Source of the DNA: Ectobius pallidus
Lineage: Eukaryota > Arthropoda > Insecta > Blattodea > Ectobiidae
NCBI GenBank assembly: GCA_964059195.1
Contig: CAXKWD010000009.1
Coordinates: forward strand, 44,053,160-44,117,159
DNA: 64,000 nucleotides
Direction of reading: 5' to 3'
Made by a program: the position numbers and the translations under genes. The notes below the pieces were generated by a model. It made no database searches. It saw only the letters and a program-made list of their open reading frames with translations, and was not told the DNA's origin. Below, piece by piece: positions 1 to 12,627 of the stretch (within the stretch, counting starts at the first letter, position 1; each line of letters opens with the position of its first letter).

Positions 1-185
1 GTATATAATTATTTATATATATATATTATATATATATATATGGTTGAAACGGAAGGTACCCATAAACTGGACTATAAGCAGATACAAAAAACGATAGCTA
101 CGGAAAAGGAAGAGTGGAGAATGCAGAGTTTGCAGTGAAAGACCTCCCTTGGGCAGAATACTATGAATGAATGAATACATGTGTG

Positions 186-272
<87 letters not shown>
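1..272. repeat. AT and GT/AT/AC microsatellites
   Basis: Two simple-sequence tracts lie here: an AT-rich dinucleotide run at 1-42 and a compound TA/GT/TA/CA run at about 182-272. All open reading frames across them are readings of the dinucleotides (YIYIYI, THTHTH) and not genes. The bases between and after them show nothing recognisable. Confidence 0.95.
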
Positions 273-273
<1 letters not shown>

Positions 274-1048
274 AATTTGTCCACAGAAGCAAACAGGAGA
301 AAATCAGCTGTCCTGTAAATTTACAATGAATGGAAATAGCAGGTTTTGGAAATACAAGGGTTGGAAGTTTAATATTGGCAACACATCTATAAAAACAAGG
401 TGAATTACAGGATGTTCAAATCGCTTTGTTCGATGTTGGTTGGATATCCAGCATACTTCAGAGCAAACAGGAGACTTCTAACACTAAGAATGCCTTCACA
501 GTAATCAGAAGAAATTGAGCTGGCTCTATCAACCGGTCTAAAATGAATTTTGGATCTGACAGAAAGCCAATGATTAAAAATAATGCAATACCTTAAAATT
601 ATTCTTGATTCACAATAATTCCAAACCGAAAAGGAGCAAGATGTGTCAAAGCCTGTCACGTGTTCTTCACTTCCTTCCGGCGGAGGTTCAATCATGCGTT
701 ACACTCGATCATTCATCATAATGAGCATAATGAGTAACATATTTTTAAACCAATCTTTAAACAGTTCATTATGATATTGCATATTGGTCCTTTGACTTTT
801 TGTCGTATGGCCATCGGTTATACCTTAGATAGAGTTAGATTTTTAATTTCAAGTATTTTTTTTCTCCCATTACGTAATTTTTTACACACTTATAGGACAG
901 TTAGAATCGTAAATCTTGGCAGAAATATTGGCACATTTCAGAGTCATAAGCAGGCAAAATTTGGTGTTTATAGCTGCCCATAAGTGTGGAAAAATTGACT
1001 GGATAGCCGTGACGTCATTCACATCTATGACAGTCTATTCATCCACTT
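273..1048. other. Unassigned AT-rich DNA
   Basis: No gene, RNA or repeat recognised. Short open frames on both strands have no recognisable motif and no sign of coding bias. Confidence 0.6.
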
Positions 1049-1215
1049 ATTAACATTAAATAAATGTTTACTCACTTTCAGATGAGCTAGAAACTTGAAG
1101 ATTTGCAAACTTATAGCTTTTATCCTATAACCGATGGAAAAATTACAAAAGTTTTTATTTTTCCCTATCCATAATAGACTTCGAAAATGTTTGAACTTTT
1201 TGTACGGCTTCAGAT
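1049..1215. repeat. Dispersed repeat family A, copy 1
   Basis: The block contains GAGCTAGAAACTTGAAGAT, then a stretch with CTTATAGC, ACCGATGGAAAA and GACTTCGAAAATG. The same ordered blocks recur at 32020-32115 and again at 32120-32250, so this is a dispersed repeat of about 150 bp per unit. I do not recognise the parent element. It carries no plausible gene; the 66-residue minus-strand frame over it is incidental. Confidence 0.6.
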
Positions 1216-1843
1216 GTTTTGACAAATATAAAGGAATGGGAGGAATTTGCTTTTAACGTATTTCCATATTCTAGTTATCTCACTTATTTCTTCATATATG
1301 CTTATCAAACTTTCTCACGAAACCGTGGTCTAAAACTCAATAGTTTCTTAAATACGGCCTATTAACTCCATCTGGAACTTTGTTACATCACTTTACCTCA
1401 TTTTATTACTGATTAGTGTTGTGTTCGAGTTGATGTATTATTTTCCAGGTTAAAAAGATTATTTCGGTCGAGTCGTTAAACAGCGGATTTGGGAGGAAAG
1501 CGTTGCTACTTTCACTAACAGCTTCGTGTATTTCAATTTCGATTTCCCACTATAATATGAGCAGGAGTCTTATTTCTCCAATATCAGGTTGATGTAAATA
1601 ATCTTCCTTTGGCAACTATTCACGTAGCTAGAAGAAGGAGTTATAGAATTCGGCCTGCACTAAAATCCACCCTGAATTAAATGAAGTGAATTGGGAGCAA
1701 GTTGTATATTCTGCTAGTTTTATGAGAAGCGTTTCAGATCTCGAACGTCAACACGTAGAGTAAATTGACCCCAATTCGTAACATGCTTCATGATGTCACT
1801 CTATTTGATTATCTAAACTTAAGTGTTCCCTGCCTGTTGGAAC
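1216..1843. other. Unassigned AT-rich DNA
   Basis: Nothing recognised between repeat family A and the hAT-like element. Confidence 0.6.
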
Positions 1844-1850
1844 ACTTAGT

Positions 1851-3982
1851 CAGGGGTGCCCCCAAACTTCATGACTCACCCACCAAACTTCATTGCTCAC
1901 CCCCCAAACTTCATTGCTCACCCCTCCAACCTGATTGACTGTCGACAAGGGCGCCCATATGATATTTTCTAGAGGGGGAATTTTTTAAATTTATTTATTT
2001 TTTGTCGTTTTAAGTTCTTGGGCCACTTTGTAACATTATATTAATAATATAATAAGTGCAACAATGACGTAGCCAGAAAATAATTGCGGGGAGGGTAGAA
2101 AGTGGCGGGGGGTTTGGAATACCCCCCAAAAAGGAGGTCGGGGTCCATCCCCAGAAAATTTTTAAATATTGAACTAATAAAAATCACATTTTACGCTATT
2201 TTACCACAGAAAAACTAGTTAAGAAATTTGTTTACCATACTCTAAGACATGCCAATGTAAATAAGAAATCATTACCTAGGTGGGGGTCCACCCCCGGAAA
2301 ATTTTTAAATATTGAACTAATGAAAATCACATTTTACGCTATTTTAGCACTAAAAAACTAGTTAGGAAATTTGTTTACCATACTCTAAGACATGCCAATG
2401 TAAACAAGAAATTGTTACCTAAGTCGGGTGTCCACCTCCGGGAAATTTTTAAATACTGTACTAATGAAAATCACATTTTAGTCTATTTTAGCACTGAAAA
2501 ATTAGTTAGGAAATTTGTTTACCACACTCTAAGACATGCCAATGCAGATAAGAAGTAATTACCTAAGTGGGGGCTCCACCCCCGGAAAGTTTTCAATATT
2601 GAACTATTGAAAATCACATTTTACGCTATTTTAGCACTCAAAAACTAGTTTGGAAATTTGCTTACCTTACTCTAAGACATGCCAATGTAAACAAGAAAAG
2701 TCGGGTGTCCACCGACAGGAAATTTTTATAAGTTGAACTAATGAAAATAACATTTTACGCTATTTTAGCACTGAAAAACTAGTTAGGAAATTTGTTTACT
2801 ATACTCTAAGACATGGCAACTTAAACAAGAAATTGTTACCCAAGTTATAATACTTATTACTCTTTATAAGAAAAGTTAAATAACATATGGAACAGCGGAC
2901 ATAATAGGCCTACTCATTATGTTATGAAAAGGAAATAACTGCTATATCATATTTGACACACCAACAAATCTTGTTTAAATAATAAATATTTTTTTAAAAT
3001 ACAAATATAGAATTTTAGGTTTTGAATTTTGGGCGTTCCTAATCCACTGTGGATTCTGCTTACATGTTGTCGATTTGGTAAAACTTCTGCAAACTTTTTG
3101 TCTTAACTGACTTTCAAATAATTGTCTTAAAAGAATAACACCTGACCATAATAATTATTAATATACATTTTTTCCTTGCTCCCCGGCCCACGGGTATGTG
3201 CGCCCATGGCTGTCGAAATTCTTCATCTTTATCTTGAAGATTCTGCTTGGGATTTACAACAATATACGGTTTCCATTTATCTTCGCCACTGCTTTTACTT
3301 TCAGTAATCTTCTATTTTATATCTAAATTATGTTTCATTTTATACGGATGTTTCTTTCTGCAGGGATCTTGCCATTTGTCATGCCTAATAATGGCATTGT
3401 ACAATAATTCTAAACACTTATATTTAAATTGCTGTTGTTTTTTCGGAATTTTCGAGATGCCGAGATGGACTGAAACCAGTACCCGTAACCTCAAGTTTCA
3501 AATTAAGAATACAGCATTGGTTATAGACAGATTTTTCCACACCTTCCCTCCCGTTCTTATAAGGTGGCATGTGCTTTTGAGTGCAGTAAAATCCCTTCCA
3601 AGAGTAATATTATTCTTGCAGGCAGCATTGTAAAAAGACTGTAATAACCCAGTAAGAACTAATACTCCAATAATTCTACCAACAATAGTTCAGTTCGCAG
3701 TCGCCGCTATCGGCTTAGAGTGATCGATTTCGTTGGGGCGGCAGTTGTTTACAAGGAAATGCGTTTCGCTAATTTATTGACTATTCACTTCTAAAGAATT
3801 AGAAGAGACCTTTTGAAGTTATAATACTTGACCGTTTTTATTTTTAACACATAAAACGCTAATTTTGCAACAATTTTCAACCCCCTCCCAGAAAATTCAT
3901 AAAACGATAATGTTTTGCCCCCCCCCAGAAATTTCAATGACGCCGTCTGCGTCTTAACCCCCCCCCCGTGTGGGCACACCTG
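1851..3982. mobile_element. Non-autonomous hAT-like element (2.1 kb)
   Basis: The left end CAGGGGTGCCC and the right end GGGCACACCTG are inverted repeats (10 of 11 match), a hAT-style terminus. They are flanked by ACTTAGT at 1844-1850 and 3983-3989. Allowing one base of slippage at the right end gives the 8-bp duplication expected of hAT with one mismatch. Just inside the left end are about four 20-25-bp repeats built on CCAAACTTCATTGCTCACCC (1860-1935), and a 144-bp tandem array follows at 2140-2850. No transposase is visible: the 128-residue plus frame at 3247-3633 has no recognisable domain. Assignment to hAT rests on the terminal sequence and duplication length only; other cut-and-paste families are possible. 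Confidence 0.6.
2140..2850. repeat. Tandem array, five units of about 144 bp
   Basis: Unit landmarks are GGAAAATTTTTAAATA, AAATCACATTTTACGCTATT, AAAACTAGTTAGGAAATTTG and CTCTAAGACATGCCAATG. Units start near 2151, 2296, 2439, 2583 and 2717, so the period is 144 bp, with a shorter last spacing. The array is wholly inside the hAT-like element and is probably part of it, not an independent satellite locus. Confidence 0.85.
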
Positions 3983-3989
3983 ACTTAGT

Positions 3990-4381
3990 GAGCTCAGGAA
4001 GGACTTTCATATATACCATTCAGTTCTATGATCTCCACTTACACCATATTATAAGTCAATAATGTGCTCAAAATTGTCACTGAGGTTGTTATAGGCCTAA
4101 ATAAATAAATAATATTTATCTTCTTTAGATACACAGTTGGCGGTTCTCGTCAGACCGAATATGACTAACATTTATGAAGATGACAAATATATATACCGGT
4201 ATACATACACATATTAAATAGGCTATATGTTCAGCGTTTCGGTCTACTGGCGGTAACACATCATCTTGTAACAAAATGATATGCTATAGCGTATTTAACA
4301 GGATGAACTATAAAAATCTTAATATTATAAACTAAGAAAAGCTTTGTACTTGGGAAGTATTGTAGCTATACTTCCGTGAAT
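3990..4381. other. Unassigned DNA
   Basis: Nothing recognised apart from a short AT/AC-rich patch near 4185-4215. Confidence 0.6.
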
Positions 4382-4395
4382 TTTATTATTCAAGA

Positions 4396-4732
4396 AAGGG
4401 TTACGGCGAAAGCGAAGTGGTCGAGGCGCTGCGCTAAAAACCAGAAAGGTCGCGATGAGGTTCGATCCACGCTGAGGTCGTTGGAGTTTTCCAATAGGCT
4501 TAATCCTTCTTGTGGCACTATGGCCCTAGGGTCGACTCAGCCTCTAACAGAAATGAGTACCAGGAGCGATCATGGGGGTAAAGGCGGCCGATGCGTAAGG
4601 TTGACAACTTTACCACTACATGCGCCGAATGTCTAAAACCTTACCTCCTTCACGTACCGAATGTCTAAAATATTGGAGCTTCAACATCCTGGAACCCTCA
4701 GGGTCTCCATGGCCTGTATAGGGAAAACTTTA
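4396..4732 (+). mobile_element. tRNA-derived SINE, family A, copy 1
   Basis: The 5' part is tRNA-like: an A-box-like stretch near 4416 and a good B box GGTTCGATCCA at 4459-4470, the internal promoter of RNA polymerase III. The body is shared with 7404-7690, including AGGTTGACAACTTTACCAC, ATGCGCCGAATGTCTAAA and CTGGAACCCTCAGGG. The element is bracketed by a perfect 14-bp direct repeat TTTATTATTCAAGA (4382-4395 and 4733-4746), the target duplication expected of LINE-mediated insertion. Compared with copy 2 it has about 29 extra bases near 4637-4670 in which the block with CCGAATGTCTAAAA is repeated. The 86-residue open frame inside it is incidental. Confidence 0.85.
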
Positions 4733-4746
4733 TTTATTATTCAAGA

Positions 4747-5457
4747 TGTAGTCGTTCCGGATTTTTTTTTTTTGCTTTAGTTAGGCGAACTGATAGGCTA
4801 GTACGGAAATATAATAATTATAGCTTAACTCAATTGATGATGATAATTCTGAAATTATGAGATAAGGGTTTGCGGCAGAATATACGCATAATCTGCCTAT
4901 GCGGTTTAAAAGGCTTGAGATTTTACAATGGTGACTTAAATATCTCAACCCATGAATAAATCCCTATATGAATATAAGAGCAAAAAACTGAATTGCTATT
5001 CGTTGTTTAAATTCTTAGAATAATCTACATAGTAAGAAGATCTATCAAAACCTTCGTACCAAATTCCATATTTATAATATTGGTGACAGTGCTGTTTTTC
5101 TATAAAAAGTCAATAGTCTTACGTAAAAGATTCCACCGACGGACTCCGAACTAGAGCAATGAATCAACCGTAGAAATGACAAGAATTTATACCATCAGTA
5201 TAACCACTCGTTAGATTGTGGAGTAGCATATGCTCTACCCATCGAATATGCAGCGCCACGTTGCTGTCGTGCCATTCGGAATTCACATATAGATTTCAGG
5301 TATTTTCTTTTCAAATAGGCAGTTAATATTTGCCGCAAGATTCCAAGGCATTTTGACCCTATAGGCTTTTACTCTTTCCGTACTAAATGAAGAATGAGAG
5401 ATAAAAGTTTTGGACAATTTTGAAAAGGCAATTTTTAAAATATTTGTCATTAATTTC
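4747..5457. other. Unassigned AT-rich DNA
   Basis: Nothing recognised on either strand. Confidence 0.6.
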
Positions 5458-5520
5458 AAAACATAAACTAATTGTAATTGAATTGGCTTTAAAGCATAAA
5501 CTAATTGTAATTAAATTGGC
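5458..5520. repeat. Two-copy 33-bp tandem repeat
   Basis: Two near-identical units carrying CATAAACTAATTGTAATT stand next to each other (5458-5487 and 5491-5520). A small local duplication. Confidence 0.8.
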
Positions 5521-5542
5521 GGGTGGCTAATAGTATAGTATA

Positions 5543-5660
5543 TTATGCAACGAACCTTTAATGGCATTAATTAAGACGCGAGTATGTTTACGAAACGAGC
5601 TTGGCGAGTTTCATAATTTTCATACGAGTGTCTTAATTATCTTATAAGCAAATTGCATAA
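5543..5660. repeat. Compact imperfect inverted repeat
   Basis: TTATGCAACGAACC at the left and AAATTGCATAA at the right, together with internal blocks TTAATTAAGACGCGAGTATG and ATACGAGTGTCTTAATTAT, form an imperfect palindrome of about 118 bp. The centre holds GAAACGAGCTTGGCGAGTTTC, itself a hairpin. It has the size and shape of a very small MITE, but I see no second copy in the window and no clear target duplication. Confidence 0.5.
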
Positions 5661-7403
5661 GACTGTTTCTGTCCGACCGGAATTAAATGTCTAAGACTTT
5701 AGTTTTTAGAATACATTGTCATTAATAAAACAAACGACTTTATCTCGGTAACCATCCATTCAGCTGTTAGTTTGCGATAGAGGGCGTACGACAAAGGCAT
5801 GCAGAGGGCACGGCTTTGCTTGGACATTTTAATCTCAAGAATAAGCGGATTCGAACGGGAAAGTTAGGAATAAAAAGTTTAGAGTCGTGCATTTTTCATT
5901 ATATATTGCATGTAACTACTTGATCCATTTCATAAAATTTGTAAATAATGTTTATTAACTAATTAAAAAAGTACATCAAAACACACGGAATGAACTCAGT
6001 TTACAATACTATTAATTGAACAGAAATGATTTTATTTTACAGAATATCAGAATACCTGCTGCTTTAAGGCGTGAAGATTGTTCCACGAGCGATATTAATC
6101 GATATCGGATAGCCTATACCTGGTTGGAAATCAATAGTTCGATCAGTGATGAACATCACTAATTTTAAGTGTCTCATTAAGATATTGTTACGTCACATGT
6201 AATAAATGTATTATAGTATGTTCGAACAAAAAGTCTGATTATTTCAAGTCTGTCTTCAAAACTTCTGCAATCTAACTTTTTGAAATTATTCTGCTCTTAC
6301 TGGTTTGTACCGGATGCTTTCCCATAAGTGGATAATCATAATAATGAACTGCAGCTGAAAAAAACTCTTCTGATACTTATATCTACCTACTTATAATGAG
6401 GAAAGAATTATTTTTTTTTTATTTCATAGTTTTCTTATGTAGTAATTTATACCGCAATGAATTGAAATGTTTAGGCTTATCTTTTTGAACTGGGACTAAA
6501 ATTAATATTATATTGAGCGAAGAGAAAATAAGCTTCCCTTCTGTGACATTCTTGTATCTAAAAATGTGAAAGTTATTGGAGATCATGCTTGTAAATTTTA
6601 TGTGCGGCTTTGGCCCTGAAAGCTACACATTATGATCTGATTGTCGTCTGCAATAGAGACATTAATGCTTTTAGATTTATATCTTATCGGGAAGAAACGT
6701 TTCCTTTCTAAGAAACCATGAATTTACAGTGGTTAATTACATAAATTAGGATTAGACAAACATGCCATTTTACCTATCTTGAAGGCTAGCAGCCTTGGCT
6801 TTAATAATTATTCAATCAAGACCTTAATGTACAAATTATGCGCATTTTCTTATTTGTTATATTGCCTAATATTCGTGAAAGGTCGGTTATTTAATAATCG
6901 CTATGGGTACAAGCCGCTTTTGATGAACCATACCGATTTTTAAATGGCGGTAGAAAAACTACTATCTACTGGTTTCCTGCATTATATGCAAACTTATAAA
7001 CCCGTTGATATCGCTTGATATTATATAATATAAATACAATATGATATAATATAATTATAAATTCAGCTCTGAATGAGTGAATTATTTATACCTCAATATA
7101 ATAAAGTGACAGTCTGGTAAATGTTTTTAATAATATTATAAGGAGCCTTTTTATAATATAATTTTATTATTATTTTATTTTATTATTACTAATATTATTA
7201 ATGGTATTAATAATAGTACTCGCTGTATTGTTATTTCATAAATATTATTGACAATGTTATTATTAGTAGTATTCATATTAGCAGCAGTAGTAATTATGTG
7301 TGGGCCTATGTGCCTGTTTCAGCGGGAATGTTACAACTTACACACTTTCCCGCATGTGCATGACTTTTCAACCAAGGTGATTAAACAGTTCCTACATATC
7401 TTT
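5661..7403. other. Unassigned AT-rich DNA with AT/ATT low complexity
   Basis: No gene recognised. Between about 7010 and 7260 the sequence is low-complexity (TATAAT and ATTATT runs). Confidence 0.6.
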
Positions 7404-7690
7404 AAGGGATACGCCATGGTGTAGTGCATGAGGTACTGCGCTACAAACCGGAAGGTCCCAGTTCGATCCCCGATGAGTTCGTTGCGATTTTTCAATTGGG
7501 CTAATCCTGTGACTCTGGGGTCGCCTCAAGCCTCCAAGAGAAATGAGTAGTGCCAGGAGCAATCCTGGGGGTAAAGGCAGCCTGTGCGTAAGGTTGACAA
7601 CTTTACCACCTACATGCGCCGAATGTCTAAAGTATGGACGCTTCATCCTCCTGGAACCCTCAGGGCCTCCATTTCATATATAGGGAACAC
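7404..7690 (+). mobile_element. tRNA-derived SINE, family A, copy 2
   Basis: The tRNA-like head has TGGTGTAGTGCATGAGG (A-box region, 7417 onward) and B box AGTTCGATCCC (7460-7470). The body matches the 4396-4732 copy over its whole length, with small indels and without the 29-bp internal duplication. I see no clear target duplication. The 84-residue minus frame across it is an accident of the repeat. Confidence 0.8.
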
Positions 7691-7779
7691 AAACTTTTAC
7701 ACACCTTCAAGGTACATGACGGGTTGACTTATCGTTGCAGAAGACCGCGAAACGAATAGATCCTTTGTTTATTTTTCTG

Positions 7780-8545
7780 CCCGATCCATCGGTGCTATAA
7801 GTAGAGGAAGTATTGTGTTCGACCCCGAAATGCGAAGTTCAGTTTTTAAAATAAATACACGTTTTAGGGTTTTCTGAATCTAAAAATACAGTTTTCAGAA
7901 ACATGTCTGTGTTTGTATGTCTGTGAACGGAAAATCGTACGAAAACAAAATTTTATATTTCAGTTAGGTGTCTTATGGGGATGAGCCACGAAGATTGGCA
8001 AGAACTTTCTCTTATTTTTAAGGGGCTTTACGTGAACAAACTTTTGTTTTTCGTGATTTTCTCGAATACGGCTCCTATGATTTTGTTTAAATGTTGTACA
8101 TGGGGTGCTAATACTAAGTGGTAAAACTTTTATTCAAAACATTTTTTCCAAAAAGTTCTTCTAAGGCCAGTTATAAGCCACCCATTGTTTGCAGAAACTC
8201 AGCCTTGCCTGGTGAACAATACAGCTTTGTATCAGGTTCAAACAACTGAATACGCGCTCTTTGCAATTTGGCCTCTTGTTCTATATCAGAATGTGAAGTG
8301 AGAAAAATGTATTGGTCATACTTAAGAGTAAAAAAAGTTACGTGAGAGCATTAGTCAGATTTAGTTTGGAGTATGTATCCTTCGAGGATGCGGTACGATG
8401 TGGTTTTGGCATTCTCTTAATTTTCACAAACAATTTACTTGAACAGAAAGTCATACATAATATGCTATACTAAGAGGCAAGCTTTTGTTTGGGCAGAAGA
8501 AGTCCTGAGAGCTTCACATAAGATTTTTCAGATATATGGTCAATA
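7780..8545. repeat. Dispersed repeat family B, long copy
   Basis: The left part (GCTATAAGTAGAGGAAGTAT, then CACGTTTTAGGG and a GTCTGT-rich patch) resembles 11217-11490. The right part (TATGTATCCTTCG, TTCTCTTAATTTTC, ATACTAAGAGGCAA) resembles 44697-44870. A weaker echo of the middle lies at 19740-19920. These look like decayed copies of one moderately long repeat. I do not recognise the class and see no protein motif. Confidence 0.5.
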
Positions 8546-11216
8546 ATTTAATAAACTGTTAGTTTTAGGAAACAATCACTTCTTCAGGTGGCGAAATTAA
8601 TTATTGGATTTAATTGCATGTATGTTAACTGTTCAATCAATGAAAATTCTTAGTGATAATAGTAATTCAAGTTAAGTTGTAAACTAAAACGAAAAATCAT
8701 GGTATGAAGTGTGTATCTACCAGTACCTCGTCTGTCATTTCTTGTGTAGTTGGCCGATTTTTTTTGTACTTCATACTTTTCTATATCTTTTTCCCCCCTT
8801 TAAGATATCTTGTTTCTTTTTCCCGTTATAACCATGTTGCCAAAAGCTCCTTACATTGCATAAAGGCAACAATTTTCCTATTGATTTGTTGTCAGTGAAC
8901 TATGACATTATGAATCCACTTGACATCGATGGGTTTTCTGTCAGGGCTTTATTGAAACTAATTTTGCAAGCTCGCAGATCTGCTCGGAAATGCAAGGCAT
9001 TTTCCTAGCCTTTGATCCCAATAAAGGCGTAGGATTTAGTGCACGAAAAGTGCTTACATAGGCCTACAGCATATTCTATCCATCTATAAGGACACTTCAT
9101 AGGTCTCCCACTATACTTAATAAGACTTTCAGATTCTTTAATTTAATATTTTTGATAATTAACATACGTTAGACATTCCAAAGAGCACTTTGGAAAATAG
9201 CGTAGGCCTATTGTAAAATTAAAATAAAATATACTGTGTTAGAATCATGTACGATTCTCTATTCAGTAATACTTAATTTCGCAGGCTGAGAAATTTCAGT
9301 CTAATGACAGTGGCCAAACCAATATCCTATTTGTCATTGTTTTTACATAAATTAAAGGATTACCTTTGAGAATTATAAATAAAAGCCCTTCCCCTATTAC
9401 TTCTTTACATGGCCTATTAGATATTTCAGCATATATCCTTATTAAATATTCAAAATAAAATAAACAAATAGTATTTCATTAAATTATCCTTCAATAAAAA
9501 ATATAAGGTTGTAGCCTATTTTTTGCATGCTGCAACCAATTAGTAACAAGTGTTTATTAAAACAAATTAAATATAATTGAATTATTTTTATTAATTATAA
9601 GCTTTAAAGGCCAGAGCCAACGCACAAAAGAAATAAATTATTATCAGAGGAGTTGGATGAACCATTGGCAAAAATACAGGGATATAAAAACCAATCAAAA
9701 TCGCTTGGGTAATTTAAATTATGTCGATTATTTCCGGATACTTTGAACGCTTCCGAGTAAATTCATTCACTTTGTTCATGTCGAACAAAATCTACTCTAA
9801 CATTTATTTTTTGGAAACTAAAATAATAAAAGTAAAAAGGTAGCGATTTTTCATAATTGCATATTTGTCACCCTCCTCAGAATTCTGGACACCAATGGCA
9901 CCCTAGCAGTTATGTTAGGAACTTTAAAGCACCAAGAAATAAAATCACGAACGTTTGAGATACCAAATCTTGGAGTAGGCCTACGTGCAAGCAAATAAAC
10001 CGATTAATTATTTATTTCGTATTTTAAGTTGATAGCAATCTCCGTTCCGGAAAAATACGGTTTTGACAGATGTACGAACCTAAACCTCACTCTTTTTCGT
10101 CTACAAGTGCGGAACCTTCCATGCGCTATGAAGTTGGTATAGTTTAGGAATACGTAGGCCTATTGCTTTTTGTACACAGTTTAGCTGCCTTACGGATAAG
10201 GATTCATCTATTAACTACATACTTAATCATAGTTATAATGGTCTCTAATTCACCACACTATCCTGCACATTAAATGTGTGTGATGTTAATGCTGAAAACG
10301 CATGTTCATTGCCGTAGCAAAATCTTGATCCACAGTCAGAAAACACAAGATTAAAATGCCTCCCCTAAAGAAGATAACGACATTGGAGACAGATTGTTTT
10401 CTTAATGTGGCTATAGGTCCATGAAAGGAGAATGGCTCCAGCTGTCCGTAAGTTACTAGGATAAATGGTGAGAGCATGAATGCTCAGTTTTTTTCATCTA
10501 AATCAGATAATGCTTGATACTATAAGATTATTCACCGTCCATGCTTTATTAATGACCATCGACCCTGGAAAAGTCCACATGAAAGCATTCCAGCTTTCCC
10601 CACCAGTTATTCTGTCGACCAGTACTCCGGGTTTCTATCCATCCTGCGTTGTAAATTATGTTGGAGAGATATAGTTGTAAGTTTACAATTTATTATTATG
10701 GAAAATAAACAAGAAGTTTCGAATGTATGCAGGCAGAAACTTCTATTTTATGGAGCTCTGAAAACAGCATTACCAAGTTTGTAAAGCTAAAGGCTTGATT
10801 CAGTACAATTAATATTATAACTGGCATTGAGTTGTGTGTACAGTGATTTGCAATCATAATTTAATTCAGTTCAGAACTTGCGTGTAGGTACAGGTGTGTG
10901 GAGTTGCAAGATTTCGCATCCGTATGCCATATATTGAAATGCCAAAATGATCTGGAGAGAACTTTCTTTGAACGTCAACATTAATCCTTATGTTAGAATA
11001 TTATCTCTTTTTTTTTTTCGTTTAAGCTTAACTTTTTCTGCTCCTTTTTAACTTAGTAAGCTATACCACGCTCTTATTTTTACAATGTAGGCTAGGTGTT
11101 AATCCATCGAGAATCCTGACATATCTTAGGGCAATATTTCCTTATCATTACTACAGTGCAAGATCGCACAAGTGGTCTATATTTGTTAATTTCTCTGTCC
11201 ATACCATAGGTAAACC
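8546..11216. other. Unassigned AT-rich DNA
   Basis: No gene or repeat family recognised in 2.7 kb. It holds four exact TAGGCCTA octamers (near 9059, 9208, 9978 and 10157). Confidence 0.55.
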
Positions 11217-11490
11217 TGCTATAAATAGAGGGAGTATTGTGCTTATTGTGAAATCCGTGCATTCATACACGTTTTGAGGTCCACTAAATGAAAAATACTA
11301 TTTAAAATTGCCTTTGTGTGTCTGTCTGTCCGTGACCCAAATAGACCTAGCTCAAAAACGAAAACAGAAGAAAATTTGGATTTTTTTTCAAAGTTAACAC
11401 TTAAAGGTCATGTTTAAATGTTGTACACCAATTGCTAAGTTTTTCCTTTATTTGAAATATTTTAAAACTGAAAATAAAGAAAGGCCCCAT
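11217..11490. repeat. Dispersed repeat family B, partial copy
   Basis: CTGCTATAAATAGAGGGAGT, ATACACGTTTTGAGG and GTGTCTGTCTGTCCGTGACC line up in order with 7790-7940, and a later block with AAATGTTGTACACC matches near 8090. It ends before the AT tract. Confidence 0.5.
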
Positions 11491-11562
11491 TTAACAAAGC
11501 TCACTTTAAAGCTCTGTATACATTAAGGACATGCATTATTGTATACACATACACACAGAAGG

Positions 11563-11601
11563 AATATATATATATATATATATATATAGGCTATATATAT
11601 A
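11563..11601. repeat. AT microsatellite
   Basis: Alternating TA run, interrupted once by GGC. Confidence 0.95.
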
Positions 11602-12563
11602 AAACACCTGAGACTTTATGGCTCAAACAGCTCATCCCTTAATTTAATGTATAGTCTAAATTTACGTAAGGATTGAAGGAGATAGCGTGAAGCATAATTA
11701 TTGTTCGGTGGTTCAACTTGATCACATTTATTCGAGGAACAGTCATATTAATTAGCACTCGCTTGCTATTCTGAAACAACAGAAATTTTGTATCTTGGGT
11801 TTTCTGGTAAAAAAAAAAAACTCGGGATGTAGTACCGGTACCAGTCGTTATTTTATCTACGGCTATCCTCTAACGGATATTTGTGAAGTCGTAATAAATA
11901 TCGGTGTATAAAATCAGACGAAATAAACTATGAGCGTCCTAAATTAAAGAGCACAAGAGGTCAATTTACATTTACATCCAGCACAATTCTAAGAGCATAA
12001 TTCTGCTAACAAATGTTGTTGATATGAAAAACTGAAAAATGCATACCTAAGATGGATTAGCTTTTACATATATTGCTTGTAATTGGTGTCCCATAGTATT
12101 AGATTTATGGATTTAAAAGAAATACCCACAACGATGACTGGTCTGATTTGTTACTAGTCAAGTCAAATAATTCTCTGCAGCTGAAAAGGGCAAATCCTAA
12201 TTGATTCAAGATGTGTGGGTATTAAGTACCTGCATGAAATGCGTTGAATATTTTAACAAGGATTTATTAGACTGAAGAAGCTAAACCGGACTTAAATAAG
12301 TACCGAAATTAGAAGAGATCCTTGAGAGTTGTTCATATTTTAATACTTACAAGATAGGAGAAGAGACGTAGGTGTTAACATATATGCACAGCATGTGTGT
12401 AAATATTTTCAAGAACTATTGTTGTTTACTAACATTAATCGACGTAAGCTTAGGTTTGTGAAGCTAATTTTTCCCAGTTAATTCAGATAATGATGACCGC
12501 CATGCGGTTTTCTTATGAGAAAAATGTTACAGTAGATTTTTAATTAAGATTTAAAATTAAAAT

Positions 12564-12566
<3 letters not shown>
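11602..12566. other. Unassigned AT-rich DNA
   Basis: Nothing recognised. Confidence 0.6.
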
Positions 12567-12626
<60 letters not shown>

Positions 12627-12627
12627 G
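12567..12627. repeat. CA/TA microsatellite
   Basis: About 20 CA units run directly into eight TA units. The 63-residue minus frame that reads VCVCVC is spurious. Confidence 0.97.

Noticed and set aside
13..403. Open reading frames of 70-85 residues across 1-400
   Set aside because: They are translations of the AT/GT/AC microsatellites (YIYI, THTH, VCVC patterns).
2140..2850. CRISPR-like array
   Set aside because: The units repeat over their whole 144-bp length with no unique spacers, and the genome is eukaryotic. It is a tandem repeat.
3247..3633. 128-residue plus-strand open frame
   Set aside because: No recognisable domain; hydrophobic, with AT-rich codons as expected by chance in this composition. 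It lies inside a non-autonomous hAT-like element.
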